7,816 nucleotides of DNA from Mageeibacillus sp. UBA5747 (lineage in GTDB: Bacteria; Bacillota; Clostridia; Saccharofermentanales; UBA5734), in contig DIFN01000069.1 in NCBI GenBank assembly GCA_002419145.1, positions 1 through 7,816 of the forward strand, in the 5' to 3' direction. A model generated the notes under the pieces. The model saw nothing but the letters and a program-made list of their open reading frames with translations. It searched no databases and was not told the origin of the DNA. This document shows positions 1 to 5,934 of the stretch, in pieces; within the stretch, counting starts at the first letter, position 1; the number at the start of each line of letters is the position of its first letter. The position numbers were made by a program, and so were the translations under genes.

Positions 1-94
1 TCTTTTCAGGGTCCCAGACATTGCTAACAATTTCATAGACATAGATCGTCCCGTTTGCATGTTGATGTTGCACCAGCCTGGATTCTTCAGCCAT
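1..94 (-). CDS. Transposase-like protein, N-terminal fragment cut by window edge
   Basis: This leftward reading frame enters the window edge after 31 codons, beginning MAEESRLVQHQHANGTIYVY. The segment NGTIYVYEIVSNVWDPEK resembles the N-terminus of IS4/IS1634-type transposases of Firmicutes, which often carry a 'YVYE...WD.EK' beta-hairpin before the catalytic domain. The start at 94 is chosen because a GGAGGG sequence lies 7 bases upstream; the ATG at 100 would be only one base from it. The catalytic domain is outside the window, so the family call rests on this short motif and is tentative. No terminal inverted repeat could be identified to its right. Confidence 0.55.
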   Translation of the reverse strand, partial: MAEESRLVQHQHANGTIYVYEIVSNVWDPEK

Positions 95-101
95 GATCAT
101 G

Positions 102-107
102 CCCTCC
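102..107 (-). promoter_or_regulatory. Ribosome binding site deciding the start at 94
   Basis: GGAGGG on the minus strand lies 7 bases before the ATG at 94. It is only 1 base before the alternative ATG at 100, which favours the downstream start. Confidence 0.6.
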
Positions 108-113
108 AAAACT

Positions 114-217
114 AGTTACAATTATAACATGTTTCCCAGGGCAAATAAAGAGGCAAATCTCTCGAAATGCCTCGCATCAGGGATTCTTCAGGTTACATTT
201 CAAAGACAGTTACAATT
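114..217. repeat. Short direct repeat AGTTACAATT
   Basis: AGTTACAATT occurs at 114-123 and again at 208-217. Both copies are in the gene-free stretch between the transposase-like gene and the 92-aa gene. It could be chance or a trace of an insertion-sequence end. Apart from this repeat and the two hairpins I see nothing else in 95-312. Confidence 0.3.
143..173 (-). terminator. Possible intrinsic terminator, leftward
   Basis: Read on the minus strand, GAGGCA and TGCCTC form a perfect 6-bp stem around a 12-base loop, followed at once by TTTATTT. It lies about 140 bases after the stop of the 92-aa gene and before the transposase-like gene, so it could end the leftward operon. The stem is short, hence moderate confidence. 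Confidence 0.4.
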
Positions 218-245
218 TGGCCGGGAAATTAGGTTATCAGCAAAG

Positions 246-279
246 AACAACCGCTGACCAGATTGTGTCTGCGGCTGTT
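246..279 (-). terminator. Hairpin after the leftward operon, possible terminator
   Basis: AACAGCCGC and GCGGTTGTT (minus strand) pair over 9 positions including one G-U pair. A further GAC/GTC pairing is possible inside the 16-base loop. Only CTTTG follows, so the U-tract is poor. It starts 33 bases past the stop of the 92-aa gene and may act as a terminator or as an RNA 3'-end stabiliser. Confidence 0.4.
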
Positions 280-312
280 GAATTTGTAATTATCGATTGC
301 TAAGACTTCAGG

Positions 313-591
313 TCACTTCTCAAACTTTTTGAGCTGGTTTTTTAAAGTTTCCAGCTGGCTTTCCAAGTATTTGACTTGGTTTTGCAAAAAAGCCTTTTCT
401 TCATCAGCGTCAAGATCCTGTGGTGCGACCGGATAACCATATCTCATCAAGCGATTACCACGGCCACGGCCATAGCCGTATCCGCAACCATAACCAATGA
501 AAGGTTGTACAGGGTGTCCTGCGCAGGGTCCAAAACCCCTACCGCTCCTCGGTCCTATTCCATAAGGGCCTGATCCATCTCTTCCTGGCAT
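313..591 (-). CDS. DUF5320-like Gly/Arg/Tyr-rich small protein with C-terminal coiled coil
   Basis: This 92-residue protein has two parts. Residues 1-50 are rich in Gly, Arg and Tyr, open with MPGRDGSGPYGIGPRSGRG, and contain two cysteines (C23, C36). Residues about 62-92 form a charged heptad-like helix (KAFLQNQVKYLESQLETLKN), probably a coiled coil that drives oligomerisation. This matches the general build of DUF5320 proteins, which often sit beside NifX/ORP and ferredoxin-type MinD genes; their biochemical role is unknown. An AAAGGAGG ribosome binding site precedes the ATG. The gene lies 26 bases downstream of the 68-aa gene and is very probably cotranscribed with it, divergently from the ATPase operon. 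No membrane or signal segment is visible. Confidence 0.85.
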   Translation of the reverse strand: MPGRDGSGPYGIGPRSGRGFGPCAGHPVQPFIGYGCGYGYGRGRGNRLMRYGYPVAPQDLDADEEKAFLQNQVKYLESQLETLKNQLKKFEK

Positions 592-617
592 ATGAATTCC
601 TCCTTTCTATTAAATTT

Positions 618-824
618 TTATTCCCGTGTCATTTTGGCACCGCACTTTGGACAGGTGACCTGATTACACGGTTGTGCTGGTGTATGAGGCACTTTCTCGC
701 CGCAAGAAGGACATACACAGAATCCTTCAGGGCCAGCAACCCCTCGACGTCCAAACCCACGACGGAAAAATCCTCCGCCTCTTCGTCCCGGACCCATTGG
801 TCCAGTTCCATCTCCACCTGGCAT
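618..824 (-). CDS. Small Gly/Arg-rich zinc-ribbon protein
   Basis: This 68-residue protein begins MPGGDGTGPMGPGRRGGG, closely resembling the start of its 92-aa neighbour, and continues with an Arg/Gly-rich stretch to about residue 30. Its C-terminal half is a probable zinc ribbon or rubredoxin-like metal site: C36, C38, C41 (CVCPSCG) and C53, C58, C61 (CPKCG), with H47 between them. The start at 824 is preferred over an in-frame ATG at 929 because AAAGGAG lies 9 bases upstream, and because the longer version would translate the promoter and operator. It is the first gene of the leftward operon. The function is unknown; a redox, metal-binding or scaffold role linked to the divergent Fe-S ATPase genes is inferred from context. 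Confidence 0.85.
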   Translation of the reverse strand: MPGGDGTGPMGPGRRGGGFFRRGFGRRGVAGPEGFCVCPSCGEKVPHTPAQPCNQVTCPKCGAKMTRE

Positions 825-833
825 AGATCTCAG

Positions 834-840
834 CTCCTTT
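834..840 (-). promoter_or_regulatory. Ribosome binding site deciding the start at 824
   Basis: AAAGGAG on the minus strand lies 9 bases before the ATG at 824. It shows that the 68-aa form, not the 103-aa extension, is the likely product. Confidence 0.75.
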
Positions 841-889
841 CGATCCCTTATAGATAGACCCACAAAAAATGAAAAACAATATGAGCTTA

Positions 890-921
890 TGCCCATAATA
901 AGTATGATCTGATTATGGTCT
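890..921. promoter_or_regulatory. Putative operator A over the leftward promoter
   Basis: TGCCCATAA (890-898) and TTATGGTCT (913-921) form a gapped inverted repeat, 7 of 9 positions paired, with a 14-base gap that contains the -10 hexamer of the leftward promoter. The core CCATAA-N14-TTATGG is identical in operator B, 78 bases away. A dimeric regulator bound here would cover the spacer, the -10 and the start site, which suggests repression. The identity of the regulator is inferred, with the DUF134 protein at 3196 as candidate. Confidence 0.6.
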
Positions 922-929
922 AATGTCAA
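901..929 (-). promoter_or_regulatory. Sigma-70-type promoter for the leftward operon
   Basis: The minus strand has TTGACA at 929-924 (perfect -35), a 17-base spacer, and CATACT at 906-901 (4 of 6 matches to the -10 consensus). Transcription would start near 894, giving a leader of about 70 bases to the ATG at 824. The promoter occupies the same position relative to the inverted repeat as the rightward promoter does to its own copy. Confidence 0.65.
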
Positions 930-959
930 TAATGTCTGTTGGGTTTCATTAGTATGTTA

Positions 960-988
960 TTGACCAATGCCCATAAAGAGCATAAACT
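960..988 (+). promoter_or_regulatory. Sigma-70-type promoter for the rightward operon
   Basis: TTGACC (960-965, 5 of 6 matches) is followed by a 17-base spacer and TAAACT (983-988, 4 of 6 matches). Transcription would start near 995, about 42 bases before the ATG at 1037. Alignment with the opposite promoter over 43 positions gives about 29 identities, which supports both being real. Confidence 0.65.
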
Positions 989-999
989 AATTATGGGCA
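968..999. promoter_or_regulatory. Putative operator B over the rightward promoter
   Basis: TGCCCATAA (968-976) and TTATGGGCA (991-999) form a perfect 9-bp inverted repeat with a 14-base gap. The -10 hexamer lies at gap positions 7-12, exactly as in operator A when each is read in its direction of transcription. The placement suits a repressor or a redox-sensing switch that controls both divergent operons together. Confidence 0.65.
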
Positions 1000-1036
1000 A
1001 ATGCTAATATATTGCCTGGGAAGAATGGTAAACAAG

Positions 1037-1453
1037 ATGAAAGTCGCAGTATCCTCAGTTGGACAAATGATAGACTCGCCAATGGATCCAAGGTTTGGCC
1101 GGACTGCCTATTTCCTGATTGTTGATTCCGAAACGATGCAGTTTTCCGTCATTGACAACATCGCCCGCTCTGCTTCGGGCGGAGCAGGTATCGCTGCAGC
1201 CCAGGCTGTAATCGATGCTAAATCGGATGCAGTGATCACTGGCCAGTTGGGTCCCAACGCACTCAATGTACTCAGCGATGCAGGGCTGGAGTTGTATCAG
1301 GGTATAGCCAGCACAGTTTTCGACAATATGGTTCGATTGAACCAAAATAAATTGGTCCGGATTACCAGCAGCGGCCCAGCTCATCAGGGCTTGGGCGGGA
1401 TGGGCGGCCAGCATCATCATGGCGGCCATGGTCATCAAGATAATCAATCATGA
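1037..1453 (+). CDS. NifX/ORP-like dinitrogenase iron-molybdenum cofactor family protein with His-rich tail
   Basis: This 138-residue protein starts MKVAVSSVGQ and has the single-domain fold typical of the NifX/NifY/orange-protein family: an N-terminal beta strand, DPRFGR (17-22), a central SGGAGIAAAQ (47-56), and VITGQLGPNALNVL (66-79). Family members bind molybdenum-iron cofactor precursors or, in Desulfovibrio ORP, a Mo-Cu sulfide cluster. The C-terminus (119-135) is Gly/His-rich with HHH and HGH runs, likely a metal-binding tail. The start at 1037 matches the usual family start; ATGs at 1001 and 1025 would leave no room for a ribosome binding site, while GGGAAG at 1018-1023 is loosely placed for 1037. 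The stop overlaps the next ATG (ATGA). It is the first gene of the rightward operon. Confidence 0.88.
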   Translation: MKVAVSSVGQMIDSPMDPRFGRTAYFLIVDSETMQFSVIDNIARSASGGAGIAAAQAVIDAKSDAVITGQLGPNALNVLSDAGLELYQGIASTVFDNMVRLNQNKLVRITSSGPAHQGLGGMGGQHHHGGHGHQDNQS

Positions 1454-2289
1454 ATATTGCAGTGCTCAGTGGCAAAGGCGGTACTGGCAAGACCACAATC
1501 GCCGCAAGTTTAGCCAAGGTAGTCGTCAACAGTCAGTATATTGATTGTGATGTTGAAGAACCGAACGGCTTTTTGTTTTTAAAGCCGGAAATAGCGGAGA
1601 CCTCTGAAGTCACGGTCCTGGTTCCTTCTATTGATGCAACCCGCTGCACATTGTGCGGTGAATGTGCCCGGATTTGTCAATTCCATGCTTTGGCGGTGAC
1701 CAAGTCCAGAGTGTTGGCCTTTCCGGAACTTTGCCACCATTGCGGTGCTTGCTTACTGGTCTGTCCAGCTGACGCGATGACTGAGGTCCCCAGGAGGATC
1801 GGGGTTATTGAGGCTGATGCTGTGCGTCGGGTTATTCAAGGACGGTTGGATATTGGCGAGCCCGTCGGTGTGCCGATTATTGCTGCCCTGAAAAAGATGG
1901 CTGATCCGGAAATGACTGCTATTATCGATTGTTCGCCTGGGGCCTCTTGTGCTGTAGTTCGCTCTCTCGAGAGCTGCGACTTTGCGTTGCTTGTTACAGA
2001 ACCGACGCCGTTTGGCCTGCACGACTTGAAGATTGCGGCCGAACTCGTCCGCAAAATGAAAATTCCCGCTGGCGTTGTCCTCAATAAAGCCGGTTCAGAC
2101 AATTCCCTGATTGAAGATTTCTGCTGCGAGACCGATTTGCCGATCCTGATGCAATTGCCGTTTAGCCGTGCCATTGCTGAAAGTTATTCACGATCGAAAC
2201 TGCCAGTTGATGTCAGTTCGCGATGGATTGTTCGTTTCGAAGAATTGCACCAGCAGATTATCGCAGCTGTGCAGGGTGTGCGCCCATGA
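1450..2289 (+). CDS. MinD-superfamily P-loop ATPase with inserted ferredoxin domain (first copy)
   Basis: This 279-residue cytosolic ATPase opens with the deviant Walker A motif SGKGGTGKT (7-15), followed by DCDVEEPN (32-39) and a Walker-B-like IIDCSPGASC (158-167). Two 4Fe-4S motifs are inserted between them: C66, C69, C72, C76 and C95, C98, C101, C105. This is the COG1149 design, a MinD/Mrp-type ATPase carrying two clusters, known from ORP operons and thought to couple ATP hydrolysis to cluster handling or electron transfer. The ATG overlaps the upstream stop, and its own stop overlaps the next ATG, implying translational coupling. All expected cluster ligands and nucleotide-binding residues are present. 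The partner is probably the second copy immediately downstream. Confidence 0.92.
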   Translation: MNIAVLSGKGGTGKTTIAASLAKVVVNSQYIDCDVEEPNGFLFLKPEIAETSEVTVLVPSIDATRCTLCGECARICQFHALAVTKSRVLAFPELCHHCGACLLVCPADAMTEVPRRIGVIEADAVRRVIQGRLDIGEPVGVPIIAALKKMADPEMTAIIDCSPGASCAVVRSLESCDFALLVTEPTPFGLHDLKIAAELVRKMKIPAGVVLNKAGSDNSLIEDFCCETDLPILMQLPFSRAIAESYSRSKLPVDVSSRWIVRFEELHQQIIAAVQGVRP

Positions 2290-3152
2290 GACAAATTGTT
2301 TTCATCAGCGGCAAAGGCGGAACGGGTAAGAGCACACTTGTTGCGTCTTTGAGTCTGCTGGTCAGGAACAAAATGCTGGCAGACTGCGATGTTGACGCGC
2401 CAAATCTCCATTTGCTGGTCAAGGGCAACCTGATTCAAAAGCAGGATTATTCTGGGGCCAAAATCGCCCGAAATAATATGGACTTATGCATTACCTGCGG
2501 GAAATGTCGAGAAGTGTGCCGTTTCCATGCGATCAGCGAGGATTATGAAATCGATCCGTTAAAATGCGAAGGTTGTGCTGCCTGTAGGGTTGTCTGTCCG
2601 ACTGATGCAATGGATCTGGTCGATGTTAAGACCGGCGAAACTTATGTCACTCAAACAGACCGCGGCACGTTTTCCCATGCGCGACTGGAAATCGGGGCTG
2701 AAGGTTCCGGCAAACTGGTCACCGAAGTTCGAAAGAATTTAGCGGACTTCCAGCAGGATGAGGACTGGGTACTGATCGACGGTTCCCCGGGTATTGGCTG
2801 TGTCGTTATCGCTTCGATCACTGGCACGGATGTGGTGGTCGCTGTGGCCGAGCCAACACCGACTGGCCGACACGATCTGGACCGAGTCTTGTCTGTCGCG
2901 GACCATTTCAGGGTACCATCCTTTGTCTGTATCAACAAATATGACTTGAACCTGACTTTGACCGAGGAAATTATTTCCGACTGCCAGAAGCGTGGTGTTC
3001 CAGTGATCGGCCGGATTCCCTATGAACCGGCGATCGTAAAAGCCTTGCAGCAGGGACAGACACCTGTTGAAGCACATCTCGAATCGATTGTCGAACCGAT
3101 CAAGGCGCTCTGGCAGCAACTGGTCAATTTTTTGGAAAGCCCCAAAAAGTGA
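2286..3152 (+). CDS. MinD-superfamily P-loop ATPase with inserted ferredoxin domain (second copy)
   Basis: This 288-residue paralogue of the preceding gene begins MRQIVFISGKGGTGKST, with Walker A at 8-16, DCDVDAPN (33-40) and LIDGSPGIGC (163-172). Its ferredoxin insert has C68, C71, C74, C78 and C94, C97, C100, C104, so it can hold two 4Fe-4S clusters. The start at 2286 is chosen over an in-frame ATG at 2223 because it overlaps the upstream stop as ATGA and places the P-loop at the very N-terminus, as in the family; the longer start lies deep in the preceding gene. Paired copies of this type occur in ORP operons and probably form a heterodimer. Its substrate is not known. Confidence 0.92.
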   Translation: MRQIVFISGKGGTGKSTLVASLSLLVRNKMLADCDVDAPNLHLLVKGNLIQKQDYSGAKIARNNMDLCITCGKCREVCRFHAISEDYEIDPLKCEGCAACRVVCPTDAMDLVDVKTGETYVTQTDRGTFSHARLEIGAEGSGKLVTEVRKNLADFQQDEDWVLIDGSPGIGCVVIASITGTDVVVAVAEPTPTGRHDLDRVLSVADHFRVPSFVCINKYDLNLTLTEEIISDCQKRGVPVIGRIPYEPAIVKALQQGQTPVEAHLESIVEPIKALWQQLVNFLESPKK

Positions 3153-3181
3153 TTTTACATGATGCAAGAAACATGGTGAAC

Positions 3182-3189
3182 GGAGGTGG
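3182..3189 (+). promoter_or_regulatory. Strong ribosome binding site for the DUF134 gene
   Basis: GGAGGTGG lies about 6 bases before the ATG at 3196 and fixes this start. It is much stronger than the signals before the two ATPase genes or the beta-lactamase-fold gene. Confidence 0.75.
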
Positions 3190-3195
3190 AATTCA

Positions 3196-3747
3196 ATGGG
3201 AAGACCTGTCAAATGGCGGCGTGTGAGCCAAATGCCGACCGTCCTGCAATTTTCGCCATCCGACCGGTCAGAGCAAACTGCACCGGACAATATCCTGCTG
3301 ATCGAAGAGTTCGAAGCACTTCGCCTGAAAGACCTTGAAGGAATGGAACAGGAAGAATGTGCCGACCAGATGCAGGTGTCGCGGCCGACATTCCAGCGCA
3401 TTTTGCTGACTGCCCGGCAGAAAGTCGCCGACAGCCTGGTTCATGGCAAGGGGATCCGGATCGAGGGTGGCAGCTACACTAAAAATATTTGCCCGGTCCA
3501 TTGCCTGGACTGTGGTCATAACTGGCAGGAGAGCATTGAGACTTTGGCCCGTGAACGGGATGAGTACATTTGCCCGCGTTGCCAGTCCAACCGGATAGTC
3601 TGCGCTCCCTTTGAACCTTGTAGCCGGGACCAAGGCAACCGAAACCAGAAATGTCGCCGCAATTGCTGGCGGAAATCATTGAATAGCCGTCTGGAGACCA
3701 AAGAAAGTGAGCGTGAGATGAATGTTGAGCATCACGATTCTGACTGA
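3196..3747 (+). CDS. DUF134-family helix-turn-helix regulator with Cys-rich C-terminus
   Basis: This 183-residue protein starts MGRPVKWRRV, the usual opening of DUF134 proteins, and carries EEFEALRLKDLEGM (37-50) followed by a sigma-70-region-4-like helix-turn-helix at about 51-80 (EECADQMQVSRPTFQRIL). The C-terminal part has many cysteines: C99, C103, C106, C126, C129, C136, C142, C153 and C157. CPVHCLDC and CPRC look like a zinc ribbon or a cluster-binding sensor site. It is the only DNA-binding protein in the operon, so it is the best candidate regulator of the two divergent promoters; this is inferred. It sits 43 bases after the second ATPase, and its last 26 bases overlap the next gene. 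Confidence 0.88.
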   Translation: MGRPVKWRRVSQMPTVLQFSPSDRSEQTAPDNILLIEEFEALRLKDLEGMEQEECADQMQVSRPTFQRILLTARQKVADSLVHGKGIRIEGGSYTKNICPVHCLDCGHNWQESIETLARERDEYICPRCQSNRIVCAPFEPCSRDQGNRNQKCRRNCWRKSLNSRLETKESEREMNVEHHDSD

Positions 3748-4558
3748 AAACCAGGTCCGGAAGCGCGGATTACTGGCTGAACACGGTCTTTCACTGTGGA
3801 TCGAGAACAGAAACAGCCGAATTCTTTTTGATGCCGGGCAGACCGATGTTTATCTGAAGAATGCGGCGAAACTTGGGATCGACCTGAATCTTGCCCAATC
3901 GATCGTCATGAGTCATGGCCACTATGATCATGGCGGTGGACTGGCCTGGTATCCGCTGGAACACAGACGTCCGCGGGTCTTTGCCCATCCGGATGCGTTT
4001 TTGCCTAAATTTGCTGTTTCAAACAATCCCGAGGACCAGCATCGGCCAATTGGCTTGCCTTGGAGACCGGACCAAATCAACCATCTGTCTGACTTGCTGA
4101 CGTACAATAGATCGACAATGCAGATCGGCGATAACCTGTTCCTCTGTAACGGAATTCCTGCAGTTACTGATTTTGAACCATTGTCCGGAAATTACCTGAT
4201 AGAGAAGAACGAACAGTTGATGCCCGATGTAATGCATGATGAACAGGTTCTGGTTTGCACTTGTGATCAGGGGTTGGCAGTCGTTCTGGGCTGCAGCCAC
4301 CCTGGGGTTGTCAATTGCCTGAAGTTTGTCCGCCTATTCTTTTCTGAAATCCCGATCAGGGCTGTTATCGGTGGCATGCACTTGGAACAGGCCGATCCTC
4401 ACCGCTTGCAGATGACGATTGATTATTTCCGGGAACAGGATATCCAGAAGATTGTCCCGTTGCACTGCACCGGACAGCATGCAGTCTGGACAATGAAGCA
4501 AGTTCTCGGCGACCGTGTGATCACGGCCTGCACCGGAGACAAGATTGTGTTCGAGTGA
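3722..4558 (+). CDS. Metallo-beta-lactamase-fold hydrolase, COG1237 type
   Basis: This 278-residue protein has the metal-binding motif HGHYDH (65-70) after SRILFDAGQ (32-40), with further likely ligands at H89, CSHPG (H193), GGMHL (H220) and LHCTG (H248). This set fits the COG1237 branch, annotated after the archaeal dihydropterin ribofuranosyl-aminobenzene phosphate synthase, but the real substrate in bacteria is usually unknown. The codon before the ATG at 3722 is an in-frame TGA, so no upstream start is possible. It overlaps the DUF134 gene by 26 bases and has no clear ribosome binding site, suggesting expression through translational coupling. All metal-site residues appear intact. Confidence 0.88.
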   Translation: MLSITILTENQVRKRGLLAEHGLSLWIENRNSRILFDAGQTDVYLKNAAKLGIDLNLAQSIVMSHGHYDHGGGLAWYPLEHRRPRVFAHPDAFLPKFAVSNNPEDQHRPIGLPWRPDQINHLSDLLTYNRSTMQIGDNLFLCNGIPAVTDFEPLSGNYLIEKNEQLMPDVMHDEQVLVCTCDQGLAVVLGCSHPGVVNCLKFVRLFFSEIPIRAVIGGMHLEQADPHRLQMTIDYFREQDIQKIVPLHCTGQHAVWTMKQVLGDRVITACTGDKIVFE

Positions 4559-4617
4559 AGATATTTTCAATTCAAAGATAAGCAATAGAAAATAAATCAC
4601 AGAAAGAAGGAAAATCG

Positions 4618-5880
4618 ATGGATTCCAAACAACCCAGCCACACAGCGAAATCAGGACAAGAGCATGAACACCCTGATTTCAGTCTTGAAAACAACCCAAA
4701 CAATGATATCAAACGCGTTATAGCCGTGGTCAGCGGTAAGGGCGGTGTTGGCAAGTCGATGGTGACCAGTTTGCTGGCGACCTACATGCAGCGGATTGGT
4801 CAGAATCGGGTTGGCATTCTGGACGCGGATATTACAGGCCCTTCCATCCCCAAACTTTTTGGCGTCGGTGACAAAGAGCCACTGGGAACGGAAGCAGGCC
4901 TGTTTCCGGTAACGTCCGCCCACGGCATGCAGCTGATGTCGATCAACCTGCTGCTCGATGATGCGGAGTCACCGGTCGTCTGGCGCGGTCCGATCCTGGC
5001 TAACACAGTCAAGCAATTCTGGACGGACGTACTGTGGGGTGATCTTGATTTCATGTTCCTGGATATGCCTCCGGGCACCGGAGACGTGCCATTAACGGTC
5101 TTCCAGTCGATTCCACTGGACGGGATCATCATCGTGACCTCACCTCAGGATCTGGTTTCGATGATTGTGAAAAAGGCTGTCAACATGGCAAAGAAAATGG
5201 ATATTCCGATCATCGGCATCGTTGAGAATATGAGCCATGTCATCTGCCCTGGCTGCGGCGAGACGATCAAGATTTTTGGTGAAAGTGTCACAGAAGAACT
5301 AGCTCTGGAATGGGGAATCCCCTATCTGGGCAGCCTGCCGATCGACCCGGTTTTGTCCCAACTCAGTGATGCCGGACAGATCGAAGAAGTCAGCAAGGAC
5401 TACTTGCCCAAGGCCGTCCAGGCCCTGAACAAATTACTGGCTAAGAGCGAAACGGCCAACGCCCAGGTTTCTGCCGCTCAAAAAATACAGCCCGAACAGG
5501 ATTCTAAGGAGAATACAATTAAAAAAATAGCTGTAGCATCAGAAGGCCATTATGTTTGCGAACACTTCGGCCATTGCGAAGGATTCACGATTTATTCAAC
5601 GGTAGCCGGGAAAATTGCCGGCCAGGAATACCTGCCCAACCCGGGGCATAAGCCAGGATTGCTGCCGAATTTACTCAACGACAATGGCGTCCATGTGGTC
5701 ATCGCCGGCGGCATGGGAGCTGGGGCGATCGACATCTTCAACGAAAAGGGCATTGATGTGATCACTGGTGCAAAGGGTATGCTGGAACAGACGATCGAGA
5801 ATTACCTTGCTGGCAAATTGATGTCGACCGGTTCGATCTGCCATGATCATCAGCATGCCGGTGACTGCGGAGCGCATTAA
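4618..5880 (+). CDS. Mrp/NBP35-family Fe-S carrier ATPase fused to a NifX/ORP-like domain (MrpORP type)
   Basis: This 420-residue fusion has an Mrp ATPase at about 30-275 and a NifX-like domain at about 301-400. The ATPase has Walker A SGKGGVGKS (39-47), DADITGPS (69-76), FLDMPPGTGD (147-156) and the cluster-bridging CPGC (C210, C213) used by Mrp dimers to hold a 4Fe-4S cluster. A polar linker at 275-300 joins it to IKKIAVASEGHYVCEHFGHC (301-320). The tail HDHQHAGDCGAH could bind metal. The layout matches the Desulfovibrio MrpORP protein. Unlike many clostridial homologues, as I recall them, the first 30 residues contain no cysteines. AGAAGGA lies 6 bases before the start; 59 bases without a visible terminator separate it from the previous gene. 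Confidence 0.92.
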   Translation: MDSKQPSHTAKSGQEHEHPDFSLENNPNNDIKRVIAVVSGKGGVGKSMVTSLLATYMQRIGQNRVGILDADITGPSIPKLFGVGDKEPLGTEAGLFPVTSAHGMQLMSINLLLDDAESPVVWRGPILANTVKQFWTDVLWGDLDFMFLDMPPGTGDVPLTVFQSIPLDGIIIVTSPQDLVSMIVKKAVNMAKKMDIPIIGIVENMSHVICPGCGETIKIFGESVTEELALEWGIPYLGSLPIDPVLSQLSDAGQIEEVSKDYLPKAVQALNKLLAKSETANAQVSAAQKIQPEQDSKENTIKKIAVASEGHYVCEHFGHCEGFTIYSTVAGKIAGQEYLPNPGHKPGLLPNLLNDNGVHVVIAGGMGAGAIDIFNEKGIDVITGAKGMLEQTIENYLAGKLMSTGSICHDHQHAGDCGAH

Positions 5881-5934
5881 GAATTCAGTATATATTAGCG
5901 ACCATAACAACTATGAATCAAAACAAATTTGGAA

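Noticed and set aside
825..929. N-terminal extension of the 68-aa zinc-ribbon protein starting at the ATG at 929
   Set aside because: It would translate the promoter and operator, has no ribosome binding site, and its sequence does not match the shared MPGxDG opening; AAAGGAG before 824 supports the short form.
1001..1036. Upstream starts at 1001 or 1025 for the NifX-like protein
   Set aside because: 1001 lies about 6 bases after the predicted transcription start with no ribosome binding site, and 1025 is one base from the only purine-rich stretch; the family normally begins with the MKVAV strand.
825..1036. Sigma-54 promoter (-24 GG, -12 GC) as in Desulfovibrio ORP operons
   Set aside because: I found no convincing TGGCAC-N5-TTGC element on either strand; the visible elements are TTGACA/TTGACC with 17-base spacers.
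1055..1447. 130-aa open frame on the minus strand opposite the NifX-like gene
   Set aside because: It is fully antisense to a gene with clear family motifs and has no ribosome binding site or domain of its own.
2223..2285. N-terminal extension of the second MinD-type ATPase
   Set aside because: It lies inside the first ATPase gene; the ATGA overlap at 2286 and the position of the P-loop indicate the shorter protein.
2739..3401. 220-aa open frame on the minus strand
   Set aside because: It is antisense to the second ATPase and the DUF134 gene, has no recognisable domain, and its composition is that expected of a shadow frame.
5902..5907. Further CCATAA half-site before the 46-aa gene
   Set aside because: No TTATGG follows at the 14-base spacing and no convincing promoter overlaps it, so it is probably chance.
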